Assembly: GCF_900101745.1 (NCBI RefSeq)
Contig: NZ_FNAD01000015.1
Coordinates: 1-64,000, forward strand
DNA from: Glycomyces harbinensis
GTDB taxonomy: Bacteria; Actinomycetota; Actinomycetes; Mycobacteriales; Micromonosporaceae
DNA length: 64,000 nucleotides
Direction: 5' to 3'
Shown piece after piece: positions 1 to 9,250 of this stretch; the first letter of the stretch is position 1; every line of letters begins with the position of its first letter. Under the pieces are notes generated by a model. That model saw only the letters and a list, made by a program, of their open reading frames with translations, did not search any database and was not told where the DNA came from. The position numbers and the translations under genes were made by a program.

Positions 1-112
1 TTACTCACCCGTTCGCCACTCGAGTACCCGCAAGCGGGCCTTTCCGTTCGACTTGCATGTGTGAAGCACGCCGCCAGCGTTCGTCCTGAGCCAGGATCAA
101 ACTCTCCAACAA
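1..112 (-). rRNA. rrs: 16S ribosomal RNA, 5' end (partial)
   Basis: Read on the minus strand, the sequence contains the universal start of bacterial 16S rRNA (GAGTTTGATCCTGGCTCAG at about 107-89), followed by the conserved stretch leading to ACACATGCAAGTCGAACG. Only about 110 bases are inside the window and the gene continues to the left. The mature 5' end is placed near position 112 by comparison with the usual few bases before GAGTTTGATC. The variable helix (GGCCCGCTTGCGGGTACTC) and the text after it are actinobacterial in style. The gene lies downstream of obg on the same strand. Confidence 0.97.
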
Positions 113-604
113 AAACCTGTTGCGCACTAACCCCTTGACGGGACCAGCGACTTTGGTATGTGTCGAAGCGATTCCTGACCGATTTTCACGAAACACCTCA
201 CGATGTTCCAAGGAAAAGACAGTCAAAAACAGTACCAACCAAACCAGCACGACAACCTAGTGCCACACCCGTTCAGCCGGCCCACACGCTGACCATCCAA
301 ACACCCTGTTGAGTTCTCAAACAACACGCCTCTAGCCAGATAGAAACTTTAAGAAGTTCCCTCTCCGACTGGAGCGGCTCCAATAACTTACCAGACCGGT
401 TTTCGGGCCGTATTGGCCCCCCGATCGATTCGTTCGGAGTTTTACCCTTTGGTCTGGGCCAGGGCCTTTCGGCTTTCCTGTCCGTTTCCCCCTCGGGCAA
501 AGACAAATTTACGGGATGGATAACCGGGGTTTGCAAGGGGGGTACGTGCTCGGCGCCACACCCTTGCGAACCCCGTGTTCTTGCAGCTCAGTCCGCGAAT
601 GGGC
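113..604 (-). promoter_or_regulatory. rRNA operon promoter and leader region
   Basis: These 490 bases between obg and the 16S gene hold no credible gene. On the minus strand they contain GTTTGAGAACTCAACAG (about 329-312), a palindrome seen in actinobacterial rRNA leaders and associated with antitermination or processing. A possible distal promoter is TTGCAA (about 533) with TAAATT 19 bases downstream. The exact promoters cannot be fixed by eye. No clear intrinsic terminator for obg is visible here, so read-through into the rRNA leader is possible. Confidence 0.6.
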
Positions 605-2068
605 TCAACGCTTGCGGCGTTTGCCCCTCGCTTCCTCTTCCTTCGCGACTCGCTCGAGCAGTTCCGAACGGCGATCCTTGCGCTCGGCGAGCCGTTCGTC
701 GGCGCCCTTGCGATCGTTGATCTCGAACCGGGAGTCGGTCCCGCGGGGGCTGACGGTCGCAATGACATCCGGATCGGTCGGCTGCCACTCGAACTCGTAG
801 TCGGAGATGCGCACGATCGAACCCGGCTGCGCACCCTGCTTCGCGAGCTTGTCCTCGATGCCGAGGTTCGCGAGCCGGTCGGCGAGGTAGCCGAGGGCTT
901 CCTCGTTCTCGAAGTTCGTCTGGCGGACCCAGCGTTCCGGCTTGGCGCCGGTGACGATGAATTCCACGTCGCCCTCGAACGCCGGGGTCACCTTCTTGAT
1001 CTCGAAGCCCGAGTCGTCGACGGCGGCCGGTCGGATCACCAGTCGCGTCGCCTCGATCGGCGGCTGCGAGTCGCGGAACTGCACCACCTCCTTGGCGAAG
1101 GCGAAGTTCAGCTCCTTCAGGCCCTCGCGGCTGACCGCGCTGACCGAGTAGACGGGCCAGCCGAACTTCTCCAGGTCGCCCTGGACGTAGTCGGCCAGTT
1201 CGCGGCCGTCCGGGAGGTCGACCTTGTTGAGGACGATGATGCGGGGCCGGTCGGTGAGGCCGCCGTACTCGGTGAGCTCGTGCTCCAGGGCCTCGATGTC
1301 GGAGACCGGGTCGCGGTCGGATTCGAGGCTGGCCGTGTCGACCACATGCGCGAGGACCGCGCAGCGCTCGATGTGGCGCAGGAACTCCAGGCCGAGGCCC
1401 TTGCCGGCCGCGGCGCCCGGGATGAGGCCCGGGACGTCCGCGATGGTGTAGGTGACCTCTCCCGCGGAGACGACGCCGAGGTTCGGGGTCAAGGTCGTGA
1501 ACGGATAGTCCGCGATCTTCGGCCGGGCGGCCGACATCGCGGCGATGAGCGAGGACTTCCCCGCGGAGGGGAAGCCGACGAGGCCGACGTCGGCGACGCT
1601 CTTGAGTTCGAGGGTCACGGCGAACTCGCCGCCGGACTCGCCCAGCTCGGCGAAGCCGGGGACCTTGCGCTTGGAGCTGACGAGGGCCCGGTTGCCGCGG
1701 CCGCCGCGGCCGCCCTCGGCGACCGTCACCTCGGTGCCGATGCCGGTCATGTCCGCCAGGACCTCGCCGTCGGAGTAGACGACGGTGCCGTTGGGCACGG
1801 CGACCCGGATGGACTCGCCGGACGCGCCGTCCCGGTTGGACCCCTGGCCGTGCTTGCCGTTGCCGCCCTGCAGGCGGGTCTGGAAGTGGAAGTCGAGCAG
1901 TGTGTGCACGTTCGGGTCTACGACGAAGACCACATCACCCCCATGGCCGCCGTTACCGCCGTCGGGGCCGCCGAGCGGCTTGAACTTCTCACGGTGGACC
2001 GACACACAGCCGTTGCCACCCTTGCCGGCAATGACCTGGAGATTCACTCGGTCTACGAAACTTGTCAC
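605..2068 (-). CDS. obg: Obg/CgtA GTPase
   Basis: Large essential GTPase of ribosome assembly and stress control; 487 residues, GTG start. The glycine-rich Obg fold is at the N-terminus (about 1-158). The G domain follows, with the P-loop GFPSAGKSS at 165-173, the DVPG switch motif and NKVD for guanine specificity. A C-terminal Obg-specific domain and a basic tail ending in KRRKR complete it, as in actinobacterial homologues. In most actinobacteria rplU and rpmA lie immediately upstream. Here the upstream neighbour is a tRNA-Lys on the opposite strand and no rpmA is present, so the usual rplU-rpmA-obg operon has been broken. The start is set by homology: [14 protein letters not shown] is the family's usual beginning. 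Confidence 0.97.
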   Translation of the reverse strand: MTSFVDRVNLQVIAGKGGNGCVSVHREKFKPLGGPDGGNGGHGGDVVFVVDPNVHTLLDFHFQTRLQGGNGKHGQGSNRDGASGESIRVAVPNGTVVYSDGEVLADMTGIGTEVTVAEGGRGGRGNRALVSSKRKVPGFAELGESGGEFAVTLELKSVADVGLVGFPSAGKSSLIAAMSAARPKIADYPFTTLTPNLGVVSAGEVTYTIADVPGLIPGAAAGKGLGLEFLRHIERCAVLAHVVDTASLESDRDPVSDIEALEHELTEYGGLTDRPRIIVLNKVDLPDGRELADYVQGDLEKFGWPVYSVSAVSREGLKELNFAFAKEVVQFRDSQPPIEATRLVIRPAAVDDSGFEIKKVTPAFEGDVEFIVTGAKPERWVRQTNFENEEALGYLADRLANLGIEDKLAKQGAQPGSIVRISDYEFEWQPTDPDVIATVSPRGTDSRFEINDRKGADERLAERKDRRSELLERVAKEEEARGKRRKR

Positions 2069-2182
2069 GACTCAAGCGTAACCACCGCAGGGACCCCGGG
2101 AGCCGGTGGCCGCAGCACATGCTAAAGTTTCTCCTCGTGCGAGGGACACCGGCGAAAATGCTGGGTTGAACTCAATCATCAA

Positions 2183-2258
<76 letters not shown>

Positions 2259-2261
2259 CAC

Positions 2262-2288
2262 AGAGGTCCTGGTCACAGGGCCTCTTTT
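2262..2288 (+). terminator. Intrinsic terminator of tRNA-Lys
   Basis: Hairpin AGAGGTCCTG / CAGGGCCTCT with a four-base loop and one G-U pair, followed by TTTT. It starts three bases after the encoded CCA. Confidence 0.85.
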
Positions 2289-2311
2289 GGTTTTCCCCGG
2301 AGCGGTGTACG

Positions 2312-2342
2312 AAGCCGCGGCGGCCTCGGGCCGCCGCGGCTT
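2312..2342. terminator. Strong GC hairpin between convergent genes
   Basis: Near-perfect inverted repeat AAGCCGCGGCGGCC / GGCCGCCGCGGCTT with a short TCG-type loop. It sits before the 3' end of the minus-strand membrane protein gene, and its flanking A and T runs would suit termination in either direction. Confidence 0.7.
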
Positions 2343-2360
2343 TCGCGTTGTCCGCCTGCG

Positions 2361-3071
2361 TTACTGGACGTCGGCGAAGAGCGCGTCGACCTGGAGGAGG
2401 ACGTCCTCGAGCGCGGTCTTGACGTTCGCGGGGTCGACGTCGTTCGCGTTGTAGGTGATGGAGACCACGGTCTCCAGGCTGCCGAGGGCGACGTGGAGGT
2501 ACGTCGTCTGGTACTCCGGGTCGGAGACGAGGCTGTAGAGGCTGCCGGCGTCGCCGTTCGCGGTGTACTCCTCGTACTCGTAGTCGCCGTCCTCGCCGTA
2601 CATCTCGGCGTCGTACTCGACGAAGTCGAGGACCTCTTCGAGGGTCTCGTAGTCGTAGAGGTTGACGTTCATCGAGTAGTAGTTCGAGGACGTGTAGAAG
2701 TAGCACGAGACGTTGTCGTAGCTGTCGTAGCTCGACGAGGAGTGCGAGCTCGACTCCGGGTCGACCGAGTCGCCGGTGGCCTCCTCGAACGCGGCCATGT
2801 CGATCTGGTCGCAGGTCTCGGACTCGAACGCCGCGGGCGGGAGCTCCTCGTACGAGGAATCGCCGCCCGTCTCTCCGCCCGTTTCACCGCCGTCGCCGGA
2901 GGGGGAGTCGTCGCCGGTCTGCTGCACGATCAGCAGGACCACCGTCATGAGGATGATGAGGATGACCACGACCGCGCCGCCGATGAGCCACAGGTTGTTC
3001 TGCTGCTGACCGGGCGGCTGGGGCTGGCCGTACTGCGGCGTCGGATAGCCCGGCTGCGAGGGGTAACTCAT
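2361..3071 (-). CDS. Hypothetical single-pass membrane protein with extracytoplasmic domain
   Basis: 236 residues, not assigned to a named family. The start at 3071 is chosen because GGAGCAG lies seven bases upstream; the longer frame upstream has no such site. The N-terminus is rich in proline, glutamine and tyrosine (about 1-27). One strongly hydrophobic segment follows (about 29-51, LWLIGGAVVVILIILM). After it come an acidic, glycine- and serine-rich linker and a domain of about 150 residues with two cysteines (ETCDQ and VSCYF) that could form a disulfide outside the cell. The layout resembles actinobacterial DUF3558-like or surface-anchored proteins, but no signature proves it. It is divergent from phoU. 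Confidence 0.8.
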   Translation of the reverse strand: MSYPSQPGYPTPQYGQPQPPGQQQNNLWLIGGAVVVILIILMTVVLLIVQQTGDDSPSGDGGETGGETGGDSSYEELPPAAFESETCDQIDMAAFEEATGDSVDPESSSHSSSSYDSYDNVSCYFYTSSNYYSMNVNLYDYETLEEVLDFVEYDAEMYGEDGDYEYEEYTANGDAGSLYSLVSDPEYQTTYLHVALGSLETVVSITYNANDVDPANVKTALEDVLLQVDALFADVQ

Positions 3072-3247
3072 CTGATCTGCTCCATGGAGTCGTTCGTGCT
3101 TGCTCCCCACTCTAACGCCGATGGTCAACCGGGGTACGCCCGGAGTTTCCGCGTTCGCCCAGGCAGGACGGGGCCACCCACGTCTAGACTTGAGGTGCCC
3201 ATTACGCTGCGCGTATCCGACCCCTCCCACCCCAAGATTGGTCCACT

Positions 3248-3895
3248 ATGGCGAACGCGTTCCACCAGCATCTCGACGATCTCAACGAGCTCCTGATCGA
3301 AATGGCCCGCCGCGTCGCGGACGCGATCGAGCGGTCGGCCACGGCGCTGCTGGAGGGCGACACCGAGGCCGCCGAGGCCGTGGTCGCGGGCGACGACCAC
3401 GTCAACGCGCTCCAGTTCCAGGTGGACGACCGGATCGTGGAACTCATGACGCAGTACGACCCGGTCGCGACCGACCTGCGGTTCGTGCTGGGCGCCGTGC
3501 GCATCTCCGTGGACCTGGAGCGCATGGGCGACCTGGCGAAGCACGTGGCCAAGTCGGTGCTGCTGCGCGCGCCGGCGGCCGTCATCCCCGATTCGCTGCG
3601 GCTGGACTTCGCGGCGATGGGCGCGGCCGCGGTGCGGATCTCGGAGAAGCTCGTCGGCATCCTGGAGGAGCACGACCACCTGCAGGCGACGCAGATGGGG
3701 CTCGACGACGACGAGCTCGACGCGATCCAGCAGCGCATCCACGACCAGCTGCCGACCCTGGCGTACGGGCCCCAGACGGCGGTCGACGCGGCGCTCCTGG
3801 CGCGATTCTTCGAGCGGTTCGGGGACCACGCCGTGCGCATCTCGCACCAGGTGGTCTACCTGGTCACCGGAGACGTCCACCTCGACCGTTCATAA
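3248..3895 (+). CDS. phoU: Phosphate transport regulator PhoU
   Basis: 215 residues, the normal PhoU length. The protein is two copies of a three-helix bundle; both carry the metal-binding type motif (E/D)xxxD (DLERMGDLAKH in the first half, RFFERFGDHAVRI in the second). PhoU links the Pst transporter to the PhoR/PhoP two-component system and represses the Pho regulon when phosphate is plentiful. It lies 200 bases upstream of pstS, separated by a PHO box, so it is probably transcribed separately. No strong ribosome binding site is visible before the ATG. Confidence 0.93.
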   Translation: MANAFHQHLDDLNELLIEMARRVADAIERSATALLEGDTEAAEAVVAGDDHVNALQFQVDDRIVELMTQYDPVATDLRFVLGAVRISVDLERMGDLAKHVAKSVLLRAPAAVIPDSLRLDFAAMGAAAVRISEKLVGILEEHDHLQATQMGLDDDELDAIQQRIHDQLPTLAYGPQTAVDAALLARFFERFGDHAVRISHQVVYLVTGDVHLDRS

Positions 3896-3981
3896 CGGAT
3901 AGATCACAGCCGGGCCGAGACTCGGTTAAACTCCCTGCTCACAGCCTTGAGCGACGATCCCGTTGCGAATCGCGCTCAGTC

Positions 3982-4020
3982 GTTCACCTTGAGTTCAACT
4001 ACAAGTCAGCAGGTGAACAC
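3982..4020 (+). promoter_or_regulatory. PHO box of the pstSCA operon
   Basis: Two adjacent 11-base direct repeats, GTTCACCTTGA (3982-3992) and GTTCAACTACA (3993-4003), match the actinobacterial PhoP-binding unit. An inverted copy of the core, AGGTGAAC, follows at 4011-4018. The position about 100 bases before pstS fits activation by PhoP under phosphate limitation. Confidence 0.8.
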
Positions 4021-4097
4021 CGGGTCTGGCTTTCATGGGACTCGAACAGTGAAGCAGTGACCCGGGCCGAGTCCGGGAGACGGAGTAGAGACCAGCT

Positions 4098-5156
4098 GTG
4101 AACATGAAACTGAACCGCCGGACCATTTTCGGCACCATTACCGCGGGCGCCCTGGCCATGAGCATGGCCGCCTGCGGCGGTGACAGCGACGACGCCAGCG
4201 GCGACGGCGACCTGGTTTCCGGTGAGATCACCGGATCCGGTGCGAGCTTCCCCGACGCCTTCTATGCGGCGGCGATCGAGGCCTACGCCGAAGTCAACCC
4301 CGACCTCATCGTGACCTACAGCGCCGACGGCTCCAGCGCCGGCAAGGAGGCGTTCGGGCAGGACCTGAACGACTTCGCCGGCACCGACTCCCTGGTCGGC
4401 GACGACGACGGACCCGAAGCGGGCTCCTTCCAGTACATCCCCACGGTCGCCGCCCCCATCACGGTGTCGTACAACCTCGAGGGCTTCGACGGCATCCAGA
4501 TCGACCAGGAGACCCTCGCCGGGATCTTCCAGGGCGACATCACCGCTTGGAACGACCCCGCCCTCGTCGCCACCAACCCGGACCTGGCCCTGCCCGACAC
4601 CGCGATCACCGTCGCGCACCGTTCGGACGGCTCGGGCACCACCAAGAACTTCTCGACGTTCCTCGACGAGGCCACCGACACGTGGACCCTCGGCGCGGCC
4701 GACGAGATCGAATGGCCCGAAGGCTCCATCGGCGGCGAGAAGAACACCGGTGTCGCCACCGTCATCACCCAGACCGACGGCGCGATCGGCTACGTCGACC
4801 TCGCCGACGCGACCGAGACCGGCCTCGTCACCGCCGCGATCGAGAACGCCGACGGCGCGTTCGTCCAGCCGAGCCTGGACGCCTCCACGGCCGCCCTCGC
4901 CGGCGCCGTGGTGAACGACGACCTGTCGTACAACCCGCTGAACGCCGCCGGCGCCGACTCCTACGCGATCGTCGCCCCGACGTACATCCTCATCCGCACC
5001 GAGTACGACGACGAGAACATCGCCGCCGGTGTCAAGGAATTCGTGACCTACCTGCTCACCGACGGCCAGGACATCGCCGCCGACGCGCACTTCGCCGCTC
5101 TCCCCGAAGAGCTGCGGACTCAGGCCCTCGACGCCCTCAACGAGACGATTGCCTAA
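4098..5156 (+). CDS. pstS: Phosphate-binding lipoprotein PstS
   Basis: 352 residues. A lipoprotein signal peptide ends in the lipobox SMAAC, giving a lipid-modified cysteine at about residue 21. The mature domain has the PstS phosphate-binding signatures GSGASFPDAFY near the N-terminus, DGSSAGKEAF, and the HRSDGSGTT loop. It captures phosphate outside the membrane and delivers it to PstC/PstA. GTG at 4098 is used, with GGAG about 13 bases upstream; an ATG two codons later is an alternative. It is the first gene of pstSCA, behind the PHO box. Confidence 0.95.
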   Translation: MNMKLNRRTIFGTITAGALAMSMAACGGDSDDASGDGDLVSGEITGSGASFPDAFYAAAIEAYAEVNPDLIVTYSADGSSAGKEAFGQDLNDFAGTDSLVGDDDGPEAGSFQYIPTVAAPITVSYNLEGFDGIQIDQETLAGIFQGDITAWNDPALVATNPDLALPDTAITVAHRSDGSGTTKNFSTFLDEATDTWTLGAADEIEWPEGSIGGEKNTGVATVITQTDGAIGYVDLADATETGLVTAAIENADGAFVQPSLDASTAALAGAVVNDDLSYNPLNAAGADSYAIVAPTYILIRTEYDDENIAAGVKEFVTYLLTDGQDIAADAHFAALPEELRTQALDALNETIA

Positions 5157-5175
5157 GTACACCGGAGAACCGATG

Positions 5176-5206
5176 ACCCCAACGGCCCAATCGCCGATGG
5201 GGTTTT
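5176..5206 (+). terminator. Terminator-like hairpin between pstS and pstC
   Basis: ACCCCAACGGC pairs with GCCGATGGGGT across a six-base loop (one A-A mismatch), followed by TTTTC. Placed 20 bases after the pstS stop, it would cause partial termination and more PstS than permease, a pattern expected for binding-protein transporters. Confidence 0.65.
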
Positions 5207-5240
5207 CGGCCGTTCCGCTCACGAAACCGGAGTCACTCTC

Positions 5241-6224
5241 TTGACCACTACGGCAGCTCCCGAAACGCCCCCCGAGGTGGACCTCGGCGGCGAGGCCCGC
5301 TCGCGCCGAGCCGACAAGGGGTTCACCGGCCTGGTGACCTTCGCCGGGCTCACGGTCCTCATCGTCCTCGGCCTGATCCTGGTCACGACCTCGTTCCAGG
5401 CCTGGCCCGCCATCGTCCTCGACCCGGTCGAGTTCATCACCGGGACCCGCTGGTCGCCCAGCGACGAAATCTTCGGCACGCTCGGCTTCCTCTACGGCAC
5501 CCTGGTCACCTCCGTCATCGCGATGATCGTCGCCGTGCCGGTGTCGATCGGCATCGCGCTGTTCATCACCGAGGTGGCGCACCGCCGCAGCCGCAAGTAC
5601 ATCGTGACCATCGTCGACCTCCTCGCCACCGTCCCGTCGGTGGTGTTCGGCCTGGTCGGCAGCATCGTGCTGATCCCGTGGGTCACGCCGATCTACCAGT
5701 GGTGGGCCGGGGTCGTCGCGCCCGTCCCGGGCCTGAACTCGATCTTCAACGAGACCAACACCGGCCGCAACTACTTCACCGCGGGCCTGATCCTCGCGGT
5801 CATGTGCATCCCGATCATCACCTCGATCTCGCGGGAGGTGTTCGCGACGGTGCCCGACATCGACAAGCAGGGCGCGTACGCGCTCGGCGCCACCCGCTGG
5901 GAGATGATCAAGGGCGCGATCCTCCCCCACTCCTTCGGCGGCCTGGTCGGCGCCTCGATGCTCGGCCTCGGCCGGGCCATGGGCGAGACGATCGCGGTGG
6001 CGCTGGTCATCGGCGGCTCGATCGGCATCAACGCCAACCTGTTCGCGCCGGGCAACACCATGGCCGCGGTCATCGCCCAGCAGTGGGGCGAGTCGGGCGG
6101 CCTACACACCGACGCGCTCATCGGGATCGGCGTCCTGCTCTTCGCCATCACCGTCCTGATCAACTTCCTGGCCCGCGTCGTGGTCCGGCGCGCCGAGCTC
6201 AAGATGAAGGGTGCCCACTCATGA
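5241..6224 (+). CDS. pstC: Phosphate ABC transporter permease PstC
   Basis: 327 residues with six predicted membrane helices. The EAA-type loop that contacts the ATPase lies around KQGAYALGATRWEMIKGAILP. It forms the phosphate channel together with PstA. The start is TTG at 5241 with GGAG eight bases upstream; no ATG of suitable position exists. The gene overlaps pstA by four bases (ATGA), indicating coupled translation. Confidence 0.95.
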   Translation: MTTTAAPETPPEVDLGGEARSRRADKGFTGLVTFAGLTVLIVLGLILVTTSFQAWPAIVLDPVEFITGTRWSPSDEIFGTLGFLYGTLVTSVIAMIVAVPVSIGIALFITEVAHRRSRKYIVTIVDLLATVPSVVFGLVGSIVLIPWVTPIYQWWAGVVAPVPGLNSIFNETNTGRNYFTAGLILAVMCIPIITSISREVFATVPDIDKQGAYALGATRWEMIKGAILPHSFGGLVGASMLGLGRAMGETIAVALVIGGSIGINANLFAPGNTMAAVIAQQWGESGGLHTDALIGIGVLLFAITVLINFLARVVVRRAELKMKGAHS

Positions 6225-7123
6225 CGACGCTCACGAACGGCGGCATGACGCCTCCGGACCTGTCGGGGAAGAACCTGTCGCTGCGACGGTCCTTCGCCGA
6301 CAAGGGGGCGACGCTCGGCATCGCCCTGTGCGTCCTGATCGCGGCCCTGCCGCTGGCCCTGGTGGCCTGGCAGGTCGTCTCCCGCGGCGCCTCCACGTGG
6401 AGCCTGGACTGGTTCATCGAGGAGATCCCGCGGAACTACCGCACCGAGGGCCCGGGCATGGGCCCGGCGATCGTCGGCACGCTGGCCATCACGGGCATGG
6501 CGGCGCTGCTGTCGATCCCGGTGGGCGTGCTCGGCGCGGTGTACCTCAACGAGTACGGCAAGAACAAGCCGCTGGCGCGGTTCATCCGCACCATGGCCGA
6601 CGTCATGACCGGCGTCCCGTCGATCATGATGGGCCTGTTCATCTACGTCGGCTACGTGACCGTGATCGACGACCGGACCGGTTTCGCGGGGGCGCTCGCG
6701 CTCGCCTGCCTGATGCTGCCGATCGTCATCCGCTCCACCGAGGAGATGCTGCGGCTGGTCCCCGACGAGCTGCGGCAGGCCTCCTCCGGCCTGGGCGCGC
6801 GCAAGTGGCGCACGACCCTCGGCGTGGTGCTCCCGGCGGCCTCGTCGGGCATCACCTCGGGTTCGCTGCTCGCGGTCGCCCGCGCGGCCGGCGAGACCGC
6901 GCCGATCATCGTCACGGTCGGCCTGACCTACGTGTACAAGCCGGACCTGTTCGACGGCGCGAACACGACCCTGGCCGCGCAGATCTTCCGCAACGCGAGC
7001 CAGCCGTTCGCGGCCTCGCAGGACCGGGCCTGGGGCGCGGCGCTGACCCTGATCGCCATCGTCTTCCTGTTCACGATCGTGGCCCGCATCATCGCGTCGC
7101 GATTCGCGATCGACAAGCGCTAG
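6221..7123 (+). CDS. pstA: Phosphate ABC transporter permease PstA
   Basis: 300 residues with six membrane helices and the EAA loop RQASSGLGARKWRTTLGVVLP. It is the partner of PstC in the Pst channel. The ATG overlaps the pstC stop. A terminator follows at 7146, and unlike the common gene order the ATPase gene pstB is not next on this strand but faces it from the other side. Confidence 0.95.
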   Translation: MTTLTNGGMTPPDLSGKNLSLRRSFADKGATLGIALCVLIAALPLALVAWQVVSRGASTWSLDWFIEEIPRNYRTEGPGMGPAIVGTLAITGMAALLSIPVGVLGAVYLNEYGKNKPLARFIRTMADVMTGVPSIMMGLFIYVGYVTVIDDRTGFAGALALACLMLPIVIRSTEEMLRLVPDELRQASSGLGARKWRTTLGVVLPAASSGITSGSLLAVARAAGETAPIIVTVGLTYVYKPDLFDGANTTLAAQIFRNASQPFAASQDRAWGAALTLIAIVFLFTIVARIIASRFAIDKR

Positions 7124-7145
7124 CGCGAACCCGACTGGTCTCTCC

Positions 7146-7175
7146 GCGGCCCCGCACCGGAAGGTGCGGGGCCGC
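7146..7175 (+). terminator. Terminator of pstSCA
   Basis: Perfect 13-base-pair stem GCGGCCCCGCACC / GGTGCGGGGCCGC with a GGAA tetraloop, 22 bases after the pstA stop. A short CTTT lies slightly downstream. Confidence 0.8.
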
Positions 7176-7204
7176 CGCGCTTTCGACGTGCGGCGCATAG
7201 GAAA

Positions 7205-7230
7205 AGGGCCCCGCCGGCCGGCGGGGCCCT
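7205..7230 (-). terminator. Terminator of pstB
   Basis: Palindrome AGGGCCCCGCC / GGCGGGGCCCT followed on the minus strand by TTTTC. It lies 16 bases past the pstB stop. Confidence 0.8.
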
Positions 7231-7245
7231 CCTTTCGCGCGATGC

Positions 7246-8130
7246 CTAGCCGAAGCGGCCGGTGACGTAGTTCTCGGTGCGCTCGTCGGACGGGGTGGTG
7301 AAGATCCGCTGCGTGTCGTCGAACTCGACCAGGACGCCGGTGCGGGTGTCGCTGATCTCGTTGACCTCGGTGGAGAAGAACGCGGTCTTGTCGGAGACGC
7401 GCGCGGCCTGCTGCATGTTGTGGGTGACGATCACGATCGTGAACTGGCGGGCCAGGTCGACCATGAGCTCCTCGATGCGGGCGGTCGCGATCGGGTCGAG
7501 GGCCGAGCACGGCTCGTCCATGAGGACGACCTCGGGCGACAGCGCGATGGTCCGCGCGATGCACAGGCGCTGCTGCTGGCCGCCGGAGAGGGCCAGCGCG
7601 CTCTGCTTGAGTTTGTCCTTGACCTCGTCCCAGAGGGCGGCCTTCTTGAGGGAGTCCTCGACGATGCCGTCGCGCTCGGAGCGGGGGACGCCGTGGATCT
7701 TGGGCCCGTAGGCGACGTTGTCGTAGATCGACTTGGGGAAGGGGTTGGCCTTCTGGAAGACCATGCCGATGCGGCGGCGGACCTCGACGGGGTCGACGCC
7801 GGCGTCGTACAGGTTCTTGCCGTGGTAGGCGACGGTGCCTTCGACGCGGGCGCCGGGCACGAGGTCGTTCATGCGGTTGAGCGAGCGCAGGAGCGTGGAC
7901 TTGCCGCAGCCGGAGGGCCCGATGAGGGCGGTGATCTCGTTCTTGGCGACGGTGAAGTTGACGTCCTTGACGGCGCGGAAGGAGCCGTAGTAGACGCTGA
8001 CGTCCTTGATGTCGTAGACCGTGGGGTTGCCGAGGCCGTCGGGGTGGCGCTGGGGCGCCGACTGGGGGGCCGGTCCGATCCGACGGGGATCGACGGTGCG
8101 GCCGACTGCCGGCAGGGCCGGGTCGCTCAT
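7246..8130 (-). CDS. pstB: Phosphate ABC transporter ATPase PstB
   Basis: 294 residues. Walker [10 protein letters not shown] at 71-79, signature LSGGQQQR at 181-188, Walker B VVLMDEP at 201-207 and the switch histidine in VTHNM. TGRFG at the C-terminus is typical of PstB. An extra N-terminal stretch of about 35 residues rich in proline precedes the domain; a shorter start is possible but the ATG at 8130 has GGAGACACC just upstream (AGAAGGAGACACC). The gene is inverted relative to pstSCA and has its own PHO box, so the same signal should control both. Confidence 0.95.
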   Translation of the reverse strand: MSDPALPAVGRTVDPRRIGPAPQSAPQRHPDGLGNPTVYDIKDVSVYYGSFRAVKDVNFTVAKNEITALIGPSGCGKSTLLRSLNRMNDLVPGARVEGTVAYHGKNLYDAGVDPVEVRRRIGMVFQKANPFPKSIYDNVAYGPKIHGVPRSERDGIVEDSLKKAALWDEVKDKLKQSALALSGGQQQRLCIARTIALSPEVVLMDEPCSALDPIATARIEELMVDLARQFTIVIVTHNMQQAARVSDKTAFFSTEVNEISDTRTGVLVEFDDTQRIFTTPSDERTENYVTGRFG

Positions 8131-8215
8131 GGTGTCTCCTTCTGCCGGGGGCAGGTGTGGAAGCGATGGTGGGGCTGGGGCGAATATAGGCGCGGCGAAT
8201 GGCCTCGACCTCGAC

Positions 8216-8237
8216 CTTCGGTGAACTGGCGGTGAAT
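8216..8237 (-). promoter_or_regulatory. PHO box of pstB
   Basis: On the minus strand ATTCACCGCCA (8237-8227) is followed directly by GTTCACCGAAG (8226-8216), two 11-base PhoP-type repeats with seven-base cores ATTCACC and GTTCACC. A possible -10 element TATATT lies at 8188-8183. This is about 85 bases before the pstB start. Confidence 0.75.
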
Positions 8238-8322
8238 GCGCGGGCCAGGTTCGGTCTCGCGCCGGATCGGTCCAGTTGGCGGAAACTGGACGGGAGGGCG
8301 TCCGGACGGCGATACTGGCGCC

Positions 8323-8709
8323 ATGAGGTTTCTGGTGCGGCTCATCGTCACGGCGCTGGCGCTGTGGCTCGCCACGTGGATCGTGGGCGGGATCTTTCTC
8401 TACGGCGACTCGACGCTGGCGAAGTTCTTCTCGCTGGTGCTGGTCGCGCTGATCTTCACCTTGGTGAACACGTTCGTGAAGCCGATCATCATGCTGGTCG
8501 GCTGCGCGCTGTACGTGTTGACGCTGGGTCTGTTCGGCCTGGTGGTGAACGCCTTGATGTTCTGGCTGACCGGCTGGGTGTCGGAGCAGCTGTCACTGGG
8601 GTTCCATGTGGACGGCTTCTGGTCGGCGTTCTGGGGCGCGATCATCGTGTGGCTGGCGATGTGGATCTTCGATCTGCTGTCGCCGCGGAAGCCGCAGCCG
8701 GCGGAGTAG
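8323..8709 (+). CDS. Phage-holin-4-type (YvlD-like) membrane protein
   Basis: 128 residues with four hydrophobic segments covering most of the chain (about 3-23, 31-50, 56-80 and 97-118). Length, helix spacing and [12 protein letters not shown] match the widespread actinobacterial family labelled phage holin family (PF04020-type), which is chromosomal and not evidence of a prophage. Function is unknown. ATG at 8323 is chosen; the frame upstream has no hydrophobic segment. Confidence 0.8.
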   Translation: MRFLVRLIVTALALWLATWIVGGIFLYGDSTLAKFFSLVLVALIFTLVNTFVKPIIMLVGCALYVLTLGLFGLVVNALMFWLTGWVSEQLSLGFHVDGFWSAFWGAIIVWLAMWIFDLLSPRKPQPAE

Positions 8710-8724
8710 CCGGGGTACGGCGAA

Positions 8725-8754
8725 GGGGGCGACTCGGAACACGAGTCGCCCCCC
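8725..8754. terminator. Bidirectional terminator
   Basis: GGGGGCGACTCG / CGAGTCGCCCCCC with a GAACA loop, followed by TTT on the plus strand, between two convergent genes. Confidence 0.8.
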
Positions 8755-8773
8755 TTTCGTTCGTTCCCGCCTG

Positions 8774-9250
8774 TCAGAAGGGCAGTCCGGTTGACGGTCC
8801 CGTCGCGGCGTCGCGAGTGTTGTCGTCGCGTTTGGACGTCTTCGCCGTGGCGGCGTTGAACGGAATGGGACCCTGGGGCCCCGGTGCCTTGCCGAGGCGC
8901 CGCCGCATGATGTTGAGGTTGTGCAGCCCGGCGAGCGCGTAGGTGCGGATGCGTTCGAACTGCTTGGTCTTCTTGGCGGTCTTGAGCTTCGCCACCGCGT
9001 TGTAGTGGAGTTTTCGCGCGCGGTCGAGGGCCGCGGCCGCCTCGGTGTCGCCGACCGAGGCCGGTGCTATGTGGAGCTGGTTGCCGAGGAGCTCGGTCCA
9101 GGCTTCGGCGTCGGTCCGGGCGCGGGCTTTTCGTCGGCGCCTGGTCTCGATGGCGGAGCGCAGTCCGAGGACCGCGGCGAAAACTAGAACGATCGCGACG
9201 ATCGTGATGAACGCGATGGCAGAGGTTTCAATGGCGTCTTTCATCGTCAC
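8774..9250 (-). CDS. Hypothetical membrane-anchored protein
   Basis: 158 residues, no family recognised. One membrane segment near the N-terminus (about 10-30, AIAFITIVAIVLVFAAVLGL) is followed by a strongly basic juxtamembrane patch (ETRRRRKARAR) and a helical domain rich in alanine and lysine, ending in a polar tail. The basic patch after the helix predicts a cytoplasmic C-terminal domain. Two in-frame ATGs at 9250 and 9244 are both possible starts. Confidence 0.7.
   Translation of the reverse strand: MTMKDAIETSAIAFITIVAIVLVFAAVLGLRSAIETRRRRKARARTDAEAWTELLGNQLHIAPASVGDTEAAAALDRARKLHYNAVAKLKTAKKTKQFERIRTYALAGLHNLNIMRRRLGKAPGPQGPIPFNAATAKTSKRDDNTRDAATGPSTGLPF

Noticed and set aside
2493-3296. 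Long open frame on the plus strand over the membrane protein gene
   Set aside because: It mirrors the minus-strand gene, is rich in V, R and E with no family features, and has no ribosome site. Such long antisense frames are common in high-GC DNA.
8323-8709. Holin-like protein as evidence of a prophage
   Set aside because: The family is chromosomal in actinobacteria and no other phage gene is nearby.
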